The position numbers and the translations under genes were made by a program. A stretch of 64,000 bases of DNA from positions 124,001-188,000 of the forward strand of contig JACPYM010000064.1 of assembly GCA_016196035.1 (NCBI GenBank), given 5' to 3'. Below the pieces are notes generated by a model. The model was not told the DNA's origin. It worked only from the letters and a program-made list of their open reading frames with translations, and did not search any database. Positions within the stretch are counted from its first letter, which is position 1, and every line of letters begins with the position of its first letter. The DNA comes from Acidobacteriota bacterium. Lineage in GTDB: Bacteria > Acidobacteriota > Blastocatellia > RBC074. Below, in pieces: positions 16,173-26,243 of the stretch.

Positions 16173-16221
16173 GTGCCGAAGCGTTTGCCGACGAAATATC
16201 GTCAACTGCCGAAATATCGGA
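16173..16221. promoter_or_regulatory. Putative enhancer (UAS) for a sigma-54 activator, copy B
   Basis: The second copy of the 49-bp block found at 10814-10862, with one base difference. The two embedded near-palindromes, GACGAAATATCGTC and CCGAAATATCGG, are fully conserved. It lies between the activator gene stop (16283) and the promoter at 16065-16080, so a product of the neighbouring activator gene is the most economical ligand. Confidence 0.65.
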
Positions 16222-16282
16222 ACTGGCGCGCTGCGCTGCGGCGCGTGAGCGGAACTGGCGGCTCAATCCTCTTTATGCGGCT

Positions 16283-18877
<2,595 letters not shown>

Positions 18878-18978
18878 ACGCGCGCCATTTTACGCAAGGC
18901 CGCCGGGTTTGCGAATCGCCGTCGGTGTACATGGTGACGGCGAGCAGCACCATGCACCACCTGCGCGCACGGCAGGGC

Positions 18979-19075
18979 AATGGCATTGAATCGAGGTTTA
19001 GAGTTCACGCTTCAGCGTGTCCAAGTCGAGTCAACACGCTGAAGCGTGAACTCTAAACCTCGATTCGATGCCATT
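18979..19075. repeat. Intact 42-bp-arm palindromic repeat
   Basis: Left arm 18979-19020 and right arm 19034-19075 are complementary with a single mismatch, around a 13-nt loop (CCAAGTCGAGTCA). The inner part (GAGTTCACGCTTCAGCGTGT) matches, with small changes, the arms at 11074-11099 and 11290-11315. It lies between the divergent activator and PerR-like genes and could end transcripts from neither; a repeat-family insertion is the simpler reading. Confidence 0.9.
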
Positions 19076-19114
19076 ACTCCGTCAGCGCAGCTTGGCGCAA
19101 TTGAACAAGGTCAA

Positions 19115-19129
19115 TAGTAATTATTATTC
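19115..19129 (+). promoter_or_regulatory. Per/Fur-like operator upstream of the PerR-like gene
   Basis: TAGTAAT-T-ATTATTC is a 7-1-7 imperfect palindrome and agrees with the Per-box consensus at 10 of 14 positions. It directly abuts the -35 box, so binding would block the promoter. This fits autoregulation by the metalloregulator encoded just downstream. Confidence 0.55.
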
Positions 19130-19158
19130 TTGACAGAAGCCGAAGACGCGCCTAGACT
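19130..19158 (+). promoter_or_regulatory. Sigma-70-type promoter of the PerR-like/Dps unit
   Basis: TTGACA (19130-19135) is followed, after 17 bp, by TAGACT (19153-19158). The start codon is at 19182 with AAGGAG at 19170-19175. The AT-rich operator lies immediately upstream. Confidence 0.65.
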
Positions 19159-19181
19159 GCTTTTCGTGTAAGGAGACAGCA

Positions 19182-19616
19182 ATGGTGAAAGTCAGTTCCA
19201 AAGCAATGCGGCGCGCGCTCAAATCCAAGCTCGAGCAGCAGGGCGCCTTGCTCACGCAGCAGCGCACGGCGGTGTATGAGTATTTGCACCGGGCCGTGCA
19301 CCATCCGTCGGCAGAAGATGTATTTCTGGCGGTCAAGGCGCAATTGCCCAAGCTCAGTTTGGCGACGGTTTATAAAAACCTGGAGGCGTTGGTGGCCTGT
19401 GGCGCGGCGTCCAAATTGACCTATGGCGATGCAGCGGCGCGCTATGACATTCGCACCGACCACCATTACCATGCGCGCTGTTTGCAATGCGGGCGCATCA
19501 CGGATGTCGAACCGGCGGCGCAAGCGGCGTTGGGTGATGACATCAAAGCGCCGCGCGGGTTCCGCGTGGAAGATTATCGCGTCGAACTTTTGGGCCGCTG
19601 CCGCCAATGCCAATAA
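19182..19616 (+). CDS. Fur-family metalloregulator, PerR-like
   Basis: 144 aa, the usual Fur/PerR length. The winged-helix half includes LTQQRTAVYEYL and the recognition helix LATVYKNLEAL. The regulatory metal site is visible as RYD89 and DHHYH (94-97 region), with His at 40-41. Two Cys pairs, C100/C103 and C140/C143, would hold the structural zinc. Asp108 occupies the position that is Asp in PerR and Glu in Fur, so a peroxide-sensing role is preferred. It has its own promoter and operator. A Dps gene follows 27 bp downstream, a classic PerR target, which supports the role. Confidence 0.88.
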   Translation: MVKVSSKAMRRALKSKLEQQGALLTQQRTAVYEYLHRAVHHPSAEDVFLAVKAQLPKLSLATVYKNLEALVACGAASKLTYGDAAARYDIRTDHHYHARCLQCGRITDVEPAAQAALGDDIKAPRGFRVEDYRVELLGRCRQCQ

Positions 19617-19643
19617 CCATTTCCATTTTGAAGGAGGAAACGT

Positions 19644-20129
19644 ATGCCGAAAACTTACCACACCAGTATTGATCTCGATGCCGAAACGCGCGCGCAAATC
19701 ATTGCGCTGCTCAACCAGCATCTGGCCGACACTTTCGATTTGTACAGCCAGACCAAGCAGGCGCACTGGAATGTCAAAGGCGCGCAGTTCTTTCAACTGC
19801 ATGAACTCTACGACAAGCTGGCCGCCGAATTGATTGATCACGTGGACACGATTGCCGAGCGCGCCACAGCCTTGGGCGGCACCGCGCTGGGCACCTTGCA
19901 GATGGCGGCCAAGGCGACGCGGCTGGGCGATTACCCGGCAGAGGCCGTCGCCGGCCAGGTCAGCTTGCAAACGCTGGTCGAACGCTTTGCCGCGCTGGCA
20001 ACCACCACGCGCGCGGCGATTGAGGAAGCGGACAAATTGGGCGACGCGAACACGGCGGATCTTTTCACCGGCGTTTCGCGCGCGCTGGATAAGTCGCTCT
20101 GGTTCCTGGAAGCGCATCTGCAAGCGTAA
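19644..20129 (+). CDS. dps: Dps-family DNA-binding ferritin-like protein
   Basis: 161 aa. Dps dodecamers oxidise and store iron and protect DNA from peroxide. The signature TKQAHWNVKG...FFQLHELYDKL is present, and the intersubunit ferroxidase ligands can be placed at His41, His53, Asp68 and Glu72 (DTIAER). There is no obvious long Lys-rich DNA-binding tail. AAGGAGG lies upstream of the ATG. The gene is 27 bp behind the PerR-like gene and likely shares its promoter, giving a peroxide-response unit. Confidence 0.92.
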   Translation: MPKTYHTSIDLDAETRAQIIALLNQHLADTFDLYSQTKQAHWNVKGAQFFQLHELYDKLAAELIDHVDTIAERATALGGTALGTLQMAAKATRLGDYPAEAVAGQVSLQTLVERFAALATTTRAAIEEADKLGDANTADLFTGVSRALDKSLWFLEAHLQA

Positions 20130-20178
20130 TCACACGACAAATTTGTCAGGCTTGGGAGCCGTGCGTATACTGCCGCGC

Positions 20179-21102
20179 ATGGTTCCCAAGCTTCTCTTTC
20201 TAGCCGCCCTGCTCTTTTCCATTTCGCCCTGGGCTTCGCCGCCGTTGGCGCTGGCATTGGGCATCGGCTTCGGACTCTTCCTCGCTCATCCCTTTCCCAA
20301 AGAAGCAAAAACCTACGCCAAAACCTTGCTGCAAGTCAGCGTCGTCGGGCTGGGCTTCGGCATGAATCTGCACGAGGTTGTGCGCGCCGGGCGGTCGGGC
20401 TTTCTTTACACCGCCATCGGCATTACGGCGACGATGCTGTTGGGCTTGGCACTGGGACGCATGATGAAAGTCGCCGAAACCAATGCCCTGCTGATTGCAG
20501 TGGGCACGGCGATTTGCGGCGGCAGCGCGATTGCGGCGGTCGGCCCCGTCATCAAAGCCAAAGACGAAGAGATGTCCATCTCGCTGGGCACGGTTTTTAT
20601 TTTGAATTCGGTCGCGTTGCTGATCTTCCCGGCCATTGGCGCGGCGGTGGGCTTGAGCCAAACGCAATTCGGTTTGTGGGCGGCCTTGGCGATTCACGAC
20701 ACGAGTTCGGTCGTTGGCGCGGCGGCGAAATATGGGGCCCAGGCATTGGCGGTGGGTACGACGGTCAAGCTGGCGCGCGCGCTGTGGATCGTGCCGCTGA
20801 CGCTGGGCATTGCCTTCACGCGCCGCCAGCAAGCCAAGATTCAATGGCCCTGGTTCATCTTGTTTTTCTGTTTGGCAGCAGTGCTGAAAACCTATGTTGC
20901 CTTTGGCGCGCCGGTTTATGACTGGTTGGTGCTGGCGGCGAAGGCCGGGTTGCGCGCGACGTTGTTTCTGATCGGCAGCGGCATTTCCATTGCGACGCTG
21001 AGGAAAGTCGGCGCGCGGCCTCTGGTGCTGGGCGTCGTGCTGTGGTTGATCGTGGGCGTGCTCTCGCTGGCATTGATACGCGGCGGCGTCATTGGGTGGT
21101 AA
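20179..21102 (+). CDS. YeiH/UPF0324 family integral membrane protein
   Basis: 307 aa with about 9-10 hydrophobic helices. Characteristic blocks are LALALGIGFGLFLAHPFP, LLQVSVVGLGFGMNL, LIAVGTAICGGSAIAAVGPVI and LAIHDTSSVVGAAAKYG, which match the YeiH family of putative transporters; the transported substrate is not established. I chose the ATG at 20179-20181; a GTG at 20161 is in frame and possible, and neither has an ideal ribosome binding site. The longer open frame upstream overlaps the dps gene and is not coding. It is 3 bp upstream of the TPR gene. Confidence 0.88.
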   Translation: MVPKLLFLAALLFSISPWASPPLALALGIGFGLFLAHPFPKEAKTYAKTLLQVSVVGLGFGMNLHEVVRAGRSGFLYTAIGITATMLLGLALGRMMKVAETNALLIAVGTAICGGSAIAAVGPVIKAKDEEMSISLGTVFILNSVALLIFPAIGAAVGLSQTQFGLWAALAIHDTSSVVGAAAKYGAQALAVGTTVKLARALWIVPLTLGIAFTRRQQAKIQWPWFILFFCLAAVLKTYVAFGAPVYDWLVLAAKAGLRATLFLIGSGISIATLRKVGARPLVLGVVLWLIVGVLSLALIRGGVIGW

Positions 21103-21105
21103 AAC

Positions 21106-22137
21106 ATGGCTCCTATTCCCGGCATACAATTTATCCGCGCGATTCCCGTACCCATCCGTATTGGTCTGTTGCTGATCTTGACTGCGCTCTCTGCGGTCGC
21201 CTCGTTCTTTTATGTCAATCGCCCCAAACCGGCGCTGCTGACGGACAAGGACACAATTCTGCTGACCGAATTTGAGAACCGCACGGGCGATGTGCTATTT
21301 GATGGTGCATTGCGGCAGGGACTGCTGCTGCAATTGCAACAGTCGCCGTTTCTCGACCTCTTCCCGGACGCGCGCATTCAACAGACCTTGCAGCAGATGA
21401 AGCGTGCACCAGAGGAACGCCTGACGCGCGACATTGGGCGCGAGATCGCGCGGCAACACGGCCTAAAAGCCTTCATCACCGGTGTAATTGCCAAACCTGA
21501 TCGCTATTATTTGCTCACGCTGGAAGCGCTCGACAGTCAGACGGGTGCGCGCCTCGTGCTGGTGGAAACCGACGCCGAAAGCCGGGATGCCGTGCTGCGT
21601 GCCCTGACGCAAGCGGCGGCGGAATTGCGCAGCAGGCTGGGCGAAAAACTCATTACGGTCCGCCGCTACACCTCACCGCTAGAAGTCATGACCGGTTCGG
21701 TTGAGGCGCTCAAAGCATACACGCTGGCAAACGCAGCGCACTTGCGCGGCCAATATCTTGAAGCCATCCCGCTTTACCAGCGCGTGCTGACACTCGATCC
21801 CAATTCCACTATCGCCTACAGCGGGCTGGCGGCGGTGTACGGCGCGTCGCAGCAACCCGCGCTGGCAATTGAGGCGACAACCAAAGCGTATGACTTACGC
21901 GAGCGCGTGGGCGAGTTGGAGAATTTCCGCCTGACGTTTCTGTATCACTCGCTGGTGACGGGCAAGCTGGAAAAATGCATTGAGGTATTGAAACAGCAAC
22001 AGCGCGTTTATCCGCGTGATTTGAGCGTTTATGAAAACCTCGCCAGCACGTATCGCCAACTCGGCCAGTTCGAGTTGGCGGACGCCACTGCGGCGGAAGC
22101 GTTGCGGCACAAGCCAAATCCGGCGGCGGCGCCTTGA
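21106..22137 (+). CDS. TPR protein resembling the C-terminal half of a Ser/Thr kinase (kinase domain absent)
   Basis: 343 aa. It begins with a single membrane helix (about residues 18-38) and continues with the module KDTILLTEFENRTGDVLFDGALRQGLLLQLQQSPFL, which in Acidobacteriota kinases follows the kinase domain and membrane helix. About three TPR units follow (from AYTLANAAHLRGQYLEAIPLYQRVL). The protein stops at HKPNPAAAP, earlier than relatives. Beyond the TGA the same frame reads MKKADAGLPVLSAAKKNF, resembling the usual family C-terminus (DADPDIPIL...AK). I infer a remnant with the kinase domain lost and part of the TPR region deleted, although a stand-alone membrane TPR protein is possible. 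Confidence 0.75.
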   Translation: MAPIPGIQFIRAIPVPIRIGLLLILTALSAVASFFYVNRPKPALLTDKDTILLTEFENRTGDVLFDGALRQGLLLQLQQSPFLDLFPDARIQQTLQQMKRAPEERLTRDIGREIARQHGLKAFITGVIAKPDRYYLLTLEALDSQTGARLVLVETDAESRDAVLRALTQAAAELRSRLGEKLITVRRYTSPLEVMTGSVEALKAYTLANAAHLRGQYLEAIPLYQRVLTLDPNSTIAYSGLAAVYGASQQPALAIEATTKAYDLRERVGELENFRLTFLYHSLVTGKLEKCIEVLKQQQRVYPRDLSVYENLASTYRQLGQFELADATAAEALRHKPNPAAAP

Positions 22138-22238
22138 AAGCGTGAAAGACAGATGAAGAAAGCAGATGCGGGTTTGCCGGTGCTGAGCGCGGCCAAAAAG
22201 AATTTCGAGTGGGTAAGTTCGGACGAACAGCTAGGCCT

Positions 22239-23021
22239 TCAATGCGTGCGCCGCAACAGCTTCCAAATCTGCGGTCGCCCATCTGTTCGATCCAGTCCTT
22301 CGTAACGGGCGGACAACTCAGCGCGATTCAGCAAATGGCCTTGCAGCCAAACTTCGGCAGAGAGAAAGGCGCCGCGTTTTAGCTCACCCGCCAGATCGCG
22401 GCGATTGACCAGCACTTCCAGGCTGAATTGTTCGAGGGCGATTTGCACCCAAATGAGATCGCTGGTCGTTTGGGGGTTTTTCAATTCGCGCCACGAAGTG
22501 ATGGGGCCGCGCACGACATAATCATTCTCGGCAACCTGCCGGCGCGGATAGCGTTGACTGAGCGGCGCAAAGACGGGCTTTTGGCTGCGTTTGTTCAAAC
22601 GCGCGCGATAGGCCAGGCCGGAAACCGTCGCGGTCAACGCGCCATCCCGGAATTCGCGCGGGTTGATTTCGGTCAGGTTTTGCAATTCGAAAACCAAATC
22701 GGTTTGCGTGCCGGCAATTTTGCCGCGCATCACGGCTTCGCCTTCCAGCTCGAATTCGATGATTTCCCAGGGATAGAGTTTGAAGAGTTGGCGGCCTCGA
22801 AAGGCCGGGCGGCAATCGGCATAAAACAAACCATCGTGCGACTCGTGCAAGACCGTCCAGACTTCCAGCCCTTCGCCCAGGCGCCAGCAACAGCCGTGCA
22901 GCACGACCTGTTCGCGCCGCGCCTGTGAGAGCGCGCCGCGTTGCTGCGCCTCTTCGGCCAACGCTTGATAAGAAGCGGCGTCGTTGACTTTGAATCCGAT
23001 GGCGTCGAAGGGCTCACCCAT
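22239..23021 (-). CDS. Conserved-looking protein of unknown function (260 aa)
   Basis: A soluble-looking protein without signal peptide or membrane helix. It begins MGEPFDAIGFKVNDAASYQALAEEAQQ, and the body is rich in beta-type segments (LEVWTVLHESHDGLFYADCRP, LFKLYPWEIIEFELEG, YVVRGPITSWRELKNP). The composition and the absence of low complexity indicate a real gene. I do not recognise the family. No strong ribosome binding site is seen before the ATG. It converges with the TPR remnant. Confidence 0.7.
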   Translation of the reverse strand: MGEPFDAIGFKVNDAASYQALAEEAQQRGALSQARREQVVLHGCCWRLGEGLEVWTVLHESHDGLFYADCRPAFRGRQLFKLYPWEIIEFELEGEAVMRGKIAGTQTDLVFELQNLTEINPREFRDGALTATVSGLAYRARLNKRSQKPVFAPLSQRYPRRQVAENDYVVRGPITSWRELKNPQTTSDLIWVQIALEQFSLEVLVNRRDLAGELKRGAFLSAEVWLQGHLLNRAELSARYEGLDRTDGRPQIWKLLRRTH

Positions 23022-23030
23022 AATGCTGGT

Positions 23031-23249
23031 TTAGGAATGTCTCTCTTTCTTGTTGATCGGGCGATTCAGTGTGAGCGGATTGGGCGGGGCGTATTGGCGC
23101 ACGCCGCGAATGTTGCGCGCCGGGCCGTGCGCGGGCTTCTTGCCGCTGCGCACCATCTCGGCGAACAAGTCCACGTCATAATCGCATTCGCGCGACATCT
23201 CTTCGCGGATGGCGTGCAACTCTTCTAAGAAGCGGGGACGTTGGTACAT
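23031..23249 (-). CDS. Small protein downstream of a PIN-domain gene, possible antitoxin
   Basis: 72 aa, starting MYQRPRFLEELHAIREEMSRE and ending with a basic tail (RPINKKERHS). The pattern EELHAIREEM...CDYDVDLFAEM is one I associate with short proteins encoded beside PIN-domain genes. The start lies only 4 bp from the heptamer repeat, so it has no Shine-Dalgarno sequence; translation may depend on coupling. The order (toxin-like gene first) is the reverse of most vapBC pairs. The antitoxin role is inference. Confidence 0.6.
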   Translation of the reverse strand: MYQRPRFLEELHAIREEMSRECDYDVDLFAEMVRSGKKPAHGPARNIRGVRQYAPPNPLTLNRPINKKERHS

Positions 23250-23253
23250 AAAG

Positions 23254-23339
23254 CAGTTGGCAGTTGGCAGTTGGCAGTTGGCAGTAGTTAGCGGCTGAAA
23301 TAACAACCTACTGACTACTGACTACTGTCTACTGTCTAC
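23254..23339. repeat. Heptamer tandem repeats between the PIN gene and the small ORF
   Basis: The left tract repeats AGTTGGC four times (23254-23283). The right tract repeats CTACTGA/CTACTGT (23309-23339). Unlike the other three gaps, the two tracts use different heptamers and pair only partly (CAGTAGT with ACTACTG). They fill nearly the whole gap between the two genes. Confidence 0.8.
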
Positions 23340-23346
23340 TTTTCAA

Positions 23347-23808
23347 TCACAACTCGCTGACTAAAAACTCCGGCGTGATGATGCCGGGAACGAAAAAGCC
23401 AGCCGAGGTGTTAAAGAGGCGGATGCGCGCCTGTTGGTGAACGCTCGCCATAAAGCCGAAATTCCAGGTCACCAGATAGTCAATCTTATGAAACGAAGCC
23501 AGCGCCACGTGCAACGCATCGCCTAGATATTTGCGGCGAAAGATGCCGCGCGCGATGTAACCGTCCGCCAGTATGGCAGCCTCTTCGGTAACTTCCAACT
23601 GCGGCAGGCCGCGAATCAATTTCAAGTAACTGCGCCGGTATGGCTCGCGCGCGCGCTCCAATTCGCGCTCGACCAGCGGCGAAACAAAGGCGCGGTAATT
23701 TTTCAATTCGTGATCCCACCAGCGCATCGTCAAATCACGTCGGAACGATTCGCCCTTGTCCAAATAGGCGCCGATCACTGACGTTTCGAGATAGATACTG
23801 GAAGCCAT
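23347..23808 (-). CDS. PIN-domain protein, VapC-like ribonuclease toxin
   Basis: 153 aa with a recognisable PIN fold: IYLETSVIGAYLD at the N-terminus (Glu8 at the position that is usually Asp), acidic residues in LVERELER (about 45-52), Asp97 in YLGDALHVALA and the C-terminal block YLVTWNFGFMA. PIN toxins cleave RNA with Mg ions held by these acidic residues. The start codon is 3 bp from a heptamer repeat and has no ribosome binding site. The small gene downstream may encode the antitoxin. A housekeeping nuclease role cannot be excluded. Confidence 0.8.
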   Translation of the reverse strand: MASSIYLETSVIGAYLDKGESFRRDLTMRWWDHELKNYRAFVSPLVERELERAREPYRRSYLKLIRGLPQLEVTEEAAILADGYIARGIFRRKYLGDALHVALASFHKIDYLVTWNFGFMASVHQQARIRLFNTSAGFFVPGIITPEFLVSEL

Positions 23809-23811
23809 ATA

Positions 23812-23886
23812 AGTCAGTAGTCAGTAGTCAGTAGTCAGTAGTTGGTTGGTTGCGCAGTCTTCATTAGCCACTGACTACTGACTACT
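23812..23886. repeat. Heptamer tandem repeat between the protease and PIN genes
   Basis: AGTCAGT/AGTAGTC-type 7-bp units run from 23812 to about 23843, and the complementary CACTGACTACTGACTAC follows at 23869-23886. The repeat begins 3 bp from the PIN start codon and ends 5 bp before the protease stop, so the whole gap is repeat. Confidence 0.85.
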
Positions 23887-23891
23887 TCCCT

Positions 23892-25526
23892 TCACTGTTT
23901 TCCGTCCGCCACCGAAATCGCTTTGGACTGGGGCGTCAGTTTCATGGAGTAACGGCGCAGGTCAATTCTGACCAGAAAATGCGACAGATAATCGCCGCCC
24001 AAAATGCCGTGCTGCTCAAAACCGGAGGTTTCATTCACCGCGCCTAGGTCGAGAATCAAGGCGCGGGAGTTGCTCTTGCGCAGCCCGCTGACCGTCAGGG
24101 CGGATAAACCCAGCGCCTCGGCGCCCTCTTCGATGCCTGCTGCGCCGATGACACGATAGGTTTCACCGGCGATCTTCAGATCTTCGAGTTGATGCCGGGC
24201 GACGGTGGCTTTTGAAATCACCGTGGTGGTCGCGCCGGTATCAATGATGAAATTGAGCGGACGGTCCAAGCGCGGCAGGATGGTTTCGGCGCTGGCCAGC
24301 CCGCCGCTGGTGCTGCGGATCGGGACTTCAGTGCCGATGATGGCGGCGATGACGTCGCCACCCGGCACAGGGTTCGCGAGCGGCGGGGCCGGACTGGTTG
24401 GCGTGGCAGGCTGCCCGCTTGTTTCAGTCTGCGCGAGTTGTTCTTGCGGAAAATGCCGATCCAGCGTCAATTCGCGTTTCTGGTAATCAATCGTGATCAG
24501 GTAATTCGCCAGCATCGAAAGGCCGATATAACCATCGGCGCGCTCAGACGCCGGGGCGTCATCGGCGTGGTGCACGGTGCGAATGTAAACCGGAATGGCT
24601 TCGATGCGCACTTCGCCAAGCTGCATGGAATCAAGCAAGCCATACACAATCGGGAAGGTGCCGCTGCCGCCGACAGCGCGCGCCTTGCCGCCCCGCGCCA
24701 CCGGTTTGATGCCGAGCCGGGCCGCCGCCTCATCCGAAATCACCGAGAGGCTCGCGCCCGTATCCACCACGAAACGCAACGGCCCTTTGCCATTGACCAT
24801 AACGTTGACGAAGGGGCGATAGCGCACCAAATCGAATTTGACCGAGGAAGCTTCCTTGCCAGCGGCGCGATGGATTTTGGTGCTGCCCAGGTAGCGGTAA
24901 AACGCGATCAGGCCGCGAATGCGTTCGCGGCGTTCAATGTCGCTTTTGGGCGAAACTTCGAGATAGCGCTGATAGGCGTCGGCGGCTTCGCTGTATTGCT
25001 CCAACCGTGAACAGGCGCGCGCCAGCGAGACGTAATAATCCGGCTCGTTCGGCTCAAGCGAAATCGCCTTGCGCAAGCCGTCGTAGGCGTTGCGCGCGCG
25101 GTTCTCGAAATACTCGATCTCGGCCAAACCGGCGTATGCCAGGGCTTCGCGTTCGTTGAGTTTGAGCGCCGTGAAGAGGGCTTCGACCGAGGTGCGAAAT
25201 TCACCTGAGCGCAAGAGCGCCGTGCCAATCAACGAATGCGCGCGCGCGTTAACCGGCTCCACCGCCAGGACAGCCGTGGCGAGGTCGTAAGACTCTTGCA
25301 GTTTGGATTGTTTGAGCAGGACAAAACTCAGGCCGAGCCGCGCGGCTTTATCTTTGTCATCAAGGGCCAGCAACTCACGGTACGTCTTTTCGGCAAGGTC
25401 GAGATTGCCTTTGCGGACTTCGTCCTCGGCACGTTTGAAGGTCTTGTTGCGATTTTGCGCCCAGGCCGACGGTACAACCAGCAGCAAGGCCAACGCCAAC
25501 AGCGAAAGCCGGAGAGCAGTTTTCAT
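23892..25526 (-). CDS. Exported TPR protein with two retropepsin-like aspartic protease domains
   Basis: 544 aa. A signal peptide (LSLLALALLLVVPSAWAQ) is followed by four to five TPR units (about residues 30-195). Two aspartyl-protease-like domains follow, each with its own catalytic motif: VVDTGASLSVIS with Asp255 and IIDTGATTTVIS with Asp429. Downstream pairing motifs are DGYIGLSML and HGILGGDYL. A Pro-rich linker (about 370-390) separates them. Retropepsin folds normally need two DTG lobes, so the two copies might form an intramolecular dimer or two separate homodimeric sites. The substrate is unknown; location is probably periplasmic. Confidence 0.88.
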   Translation of the reverse strand: MKTALRLSLLALALLLVVPSAWAQNRNKTFKRAEDEVRKGNLDLAEKTYRELLALDDKDKAARLGLSFVLLKQSKLQESYDLATAVLAVEPVNARAHSLIGTALLRSGEFRTSVEALFTALKLNEREALAYAGLAEIEYFENRARNAYDGLRKAISLEPNEPDYYVSLARACSRLEQYSEAADAYQRYLEVSPKSDIERRERIRGLIAFYRYLGSTKIHRAAGKEASSVKFDLVRYRPFVNVMVNGKGPLRFVVDTGASLSVISDEAAARLGIKPVARGGKARAVGGSGTFPIVYGLLDSMQLGEVRIEAIPVYIRTVHHADDAPASERADGYIGLSMLANYLITIDYQKRELTLDRHFPQEQLAQTETSGQPATPTSPAPPLANPVPGGDVIAAIIGTEVPIRSTSGGLASAETILPRLDRPLNFIIDTGATTTVISKATVARHQLEDLKIAGETYRVIGAAGIEEGAEALGLSALTVSGLRKSNSRALILDLGAVNETSGFEQHGILGGDYLSHFLVRIDLRRYSMKLTPQSKAISVADGKQ

Positions 25527-25586
25527 AAAACACCTCTTGTTGATGGGCTGAGGGAGGAGAGCTGATTTATGTGCAGCGCTCTTCCC

Positions 25587-26243
25587 TTATTTCAATATCT
25601 CACCGGTTTTGTGCGACCAGAGCAGGAGATCAAGTTCGTCAAAATCAATGTTCAAGTCCGCCGCGAATTCTCGCATGCTTTCTTCCAGCGCGAGATAGTT
25701 TTTTTTGTTCGTCGGCGGCTTGGGTTCAGCAATCACGCCACAGGCGTGCAAGGTATTCAGAATGTGTTTGTCCAAGATCGCGTAGCCCCGATACCCGATG
25801 TTGCGCAGGTAATGACTCGCCTCTTTGTAGCCAATGCCTTTGACGCCCGGCGTGCGCGCAAAATAGTCACGGCGCGCTTCGGCATCATCACCAAAGGTGG
25901 CGAGTTTGGCGCGCAAACACAGCCCGCAATCGTTTTGCAAATAACGGCGCGTCGTCACGACGTAGCCGGAACGCGCGCGCGGAAAACGATGCGCGCCCAC
26001 CAGCACCGCTTCGAGCTTGCCTTGACTGCCCTTCAGCAAATGCCGCCGCACGCGCTCTACCGCCTTCAAACCCATCCGGGCACTCGCGCCCGCCGTGAAG
26101 ATGCAATACGCCAACTCTTCAAACAAACGCGCGTCATCGCCGCTGCGTTGGATCTCGGCGAACTCGTTCAAGCGGGCGCGAATGGCGGCGCGTTTGGTCG
26201 CATAACTCTGCTGCAATTCCTCAATCAGCGCTTGATTCTTCAT
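25587..26243 (-). CDS. N-glycosylase/DNA lyase, Ogg2-type 8-oxoguanine glycosylase
   Basis: 218 aa. I chose the ATG at 26241-26243; the longer frame adds an unlikely Arg-rich stretch. The protein matches the Ogg2 family of helix-hairpin-helix glycosylases that remove 8-oxoguanine: FEELAYCIFTAGASARMGLKA, then GVKGIGYKEASHYLRNIGYRGYAILDKHIL, and the C-terminal DELDLLLWSHKTGEILK. The catalytic Lys is Lys140 and the conserved Asp is Asp158. Ogg2 is commoner in archaea and scattered bacteria. It stands alone here, about 60 bp downstream of the protease start, and probably acts in oxidative DNA repair. Confidence 0.88.
   Translation of the reverse strand: MKNQALIEELQQSYATKRAAIRARLNEFAEIQRSGDDARLFEELAYCIFTAGASARMGLKAVERVRRHLLKGSQGKLEAVLVGAHRFPRARSGYVVTTRRYLQNDCGLCLRAKLATFGDDAEARRDYFARTPGVKGIGYKEASHYLRNIGYRGYAILDKHILNTLHACGVIAEPKPPTNKKNYLALEESMREFAADLNIDFDELDLLLWSHKTGEILK

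Noticed and set aside
15952-16266. An N-terminal extension of the 53-aa protein up to 16266.
   Set aside because: It would run through the sigma-54 promoter and the shared enhancer block, and its translation is low-complexity Ser/Arg-rich.
19834-20178. A longer N-terminus for the YeiH-family protein.
   Set aside because: The extension overlaps the dps gene in another frame and is Arg/Trp-rich; the membrane protein family begins near the ATG at 20179.
23812-23886. CRISPR array in the repeat-rich gaps.
   Set aside because: The repeated unit is 7 bp with no spacers of regular length, and the tracts fold back on themselves. This does not fit CRISPR.
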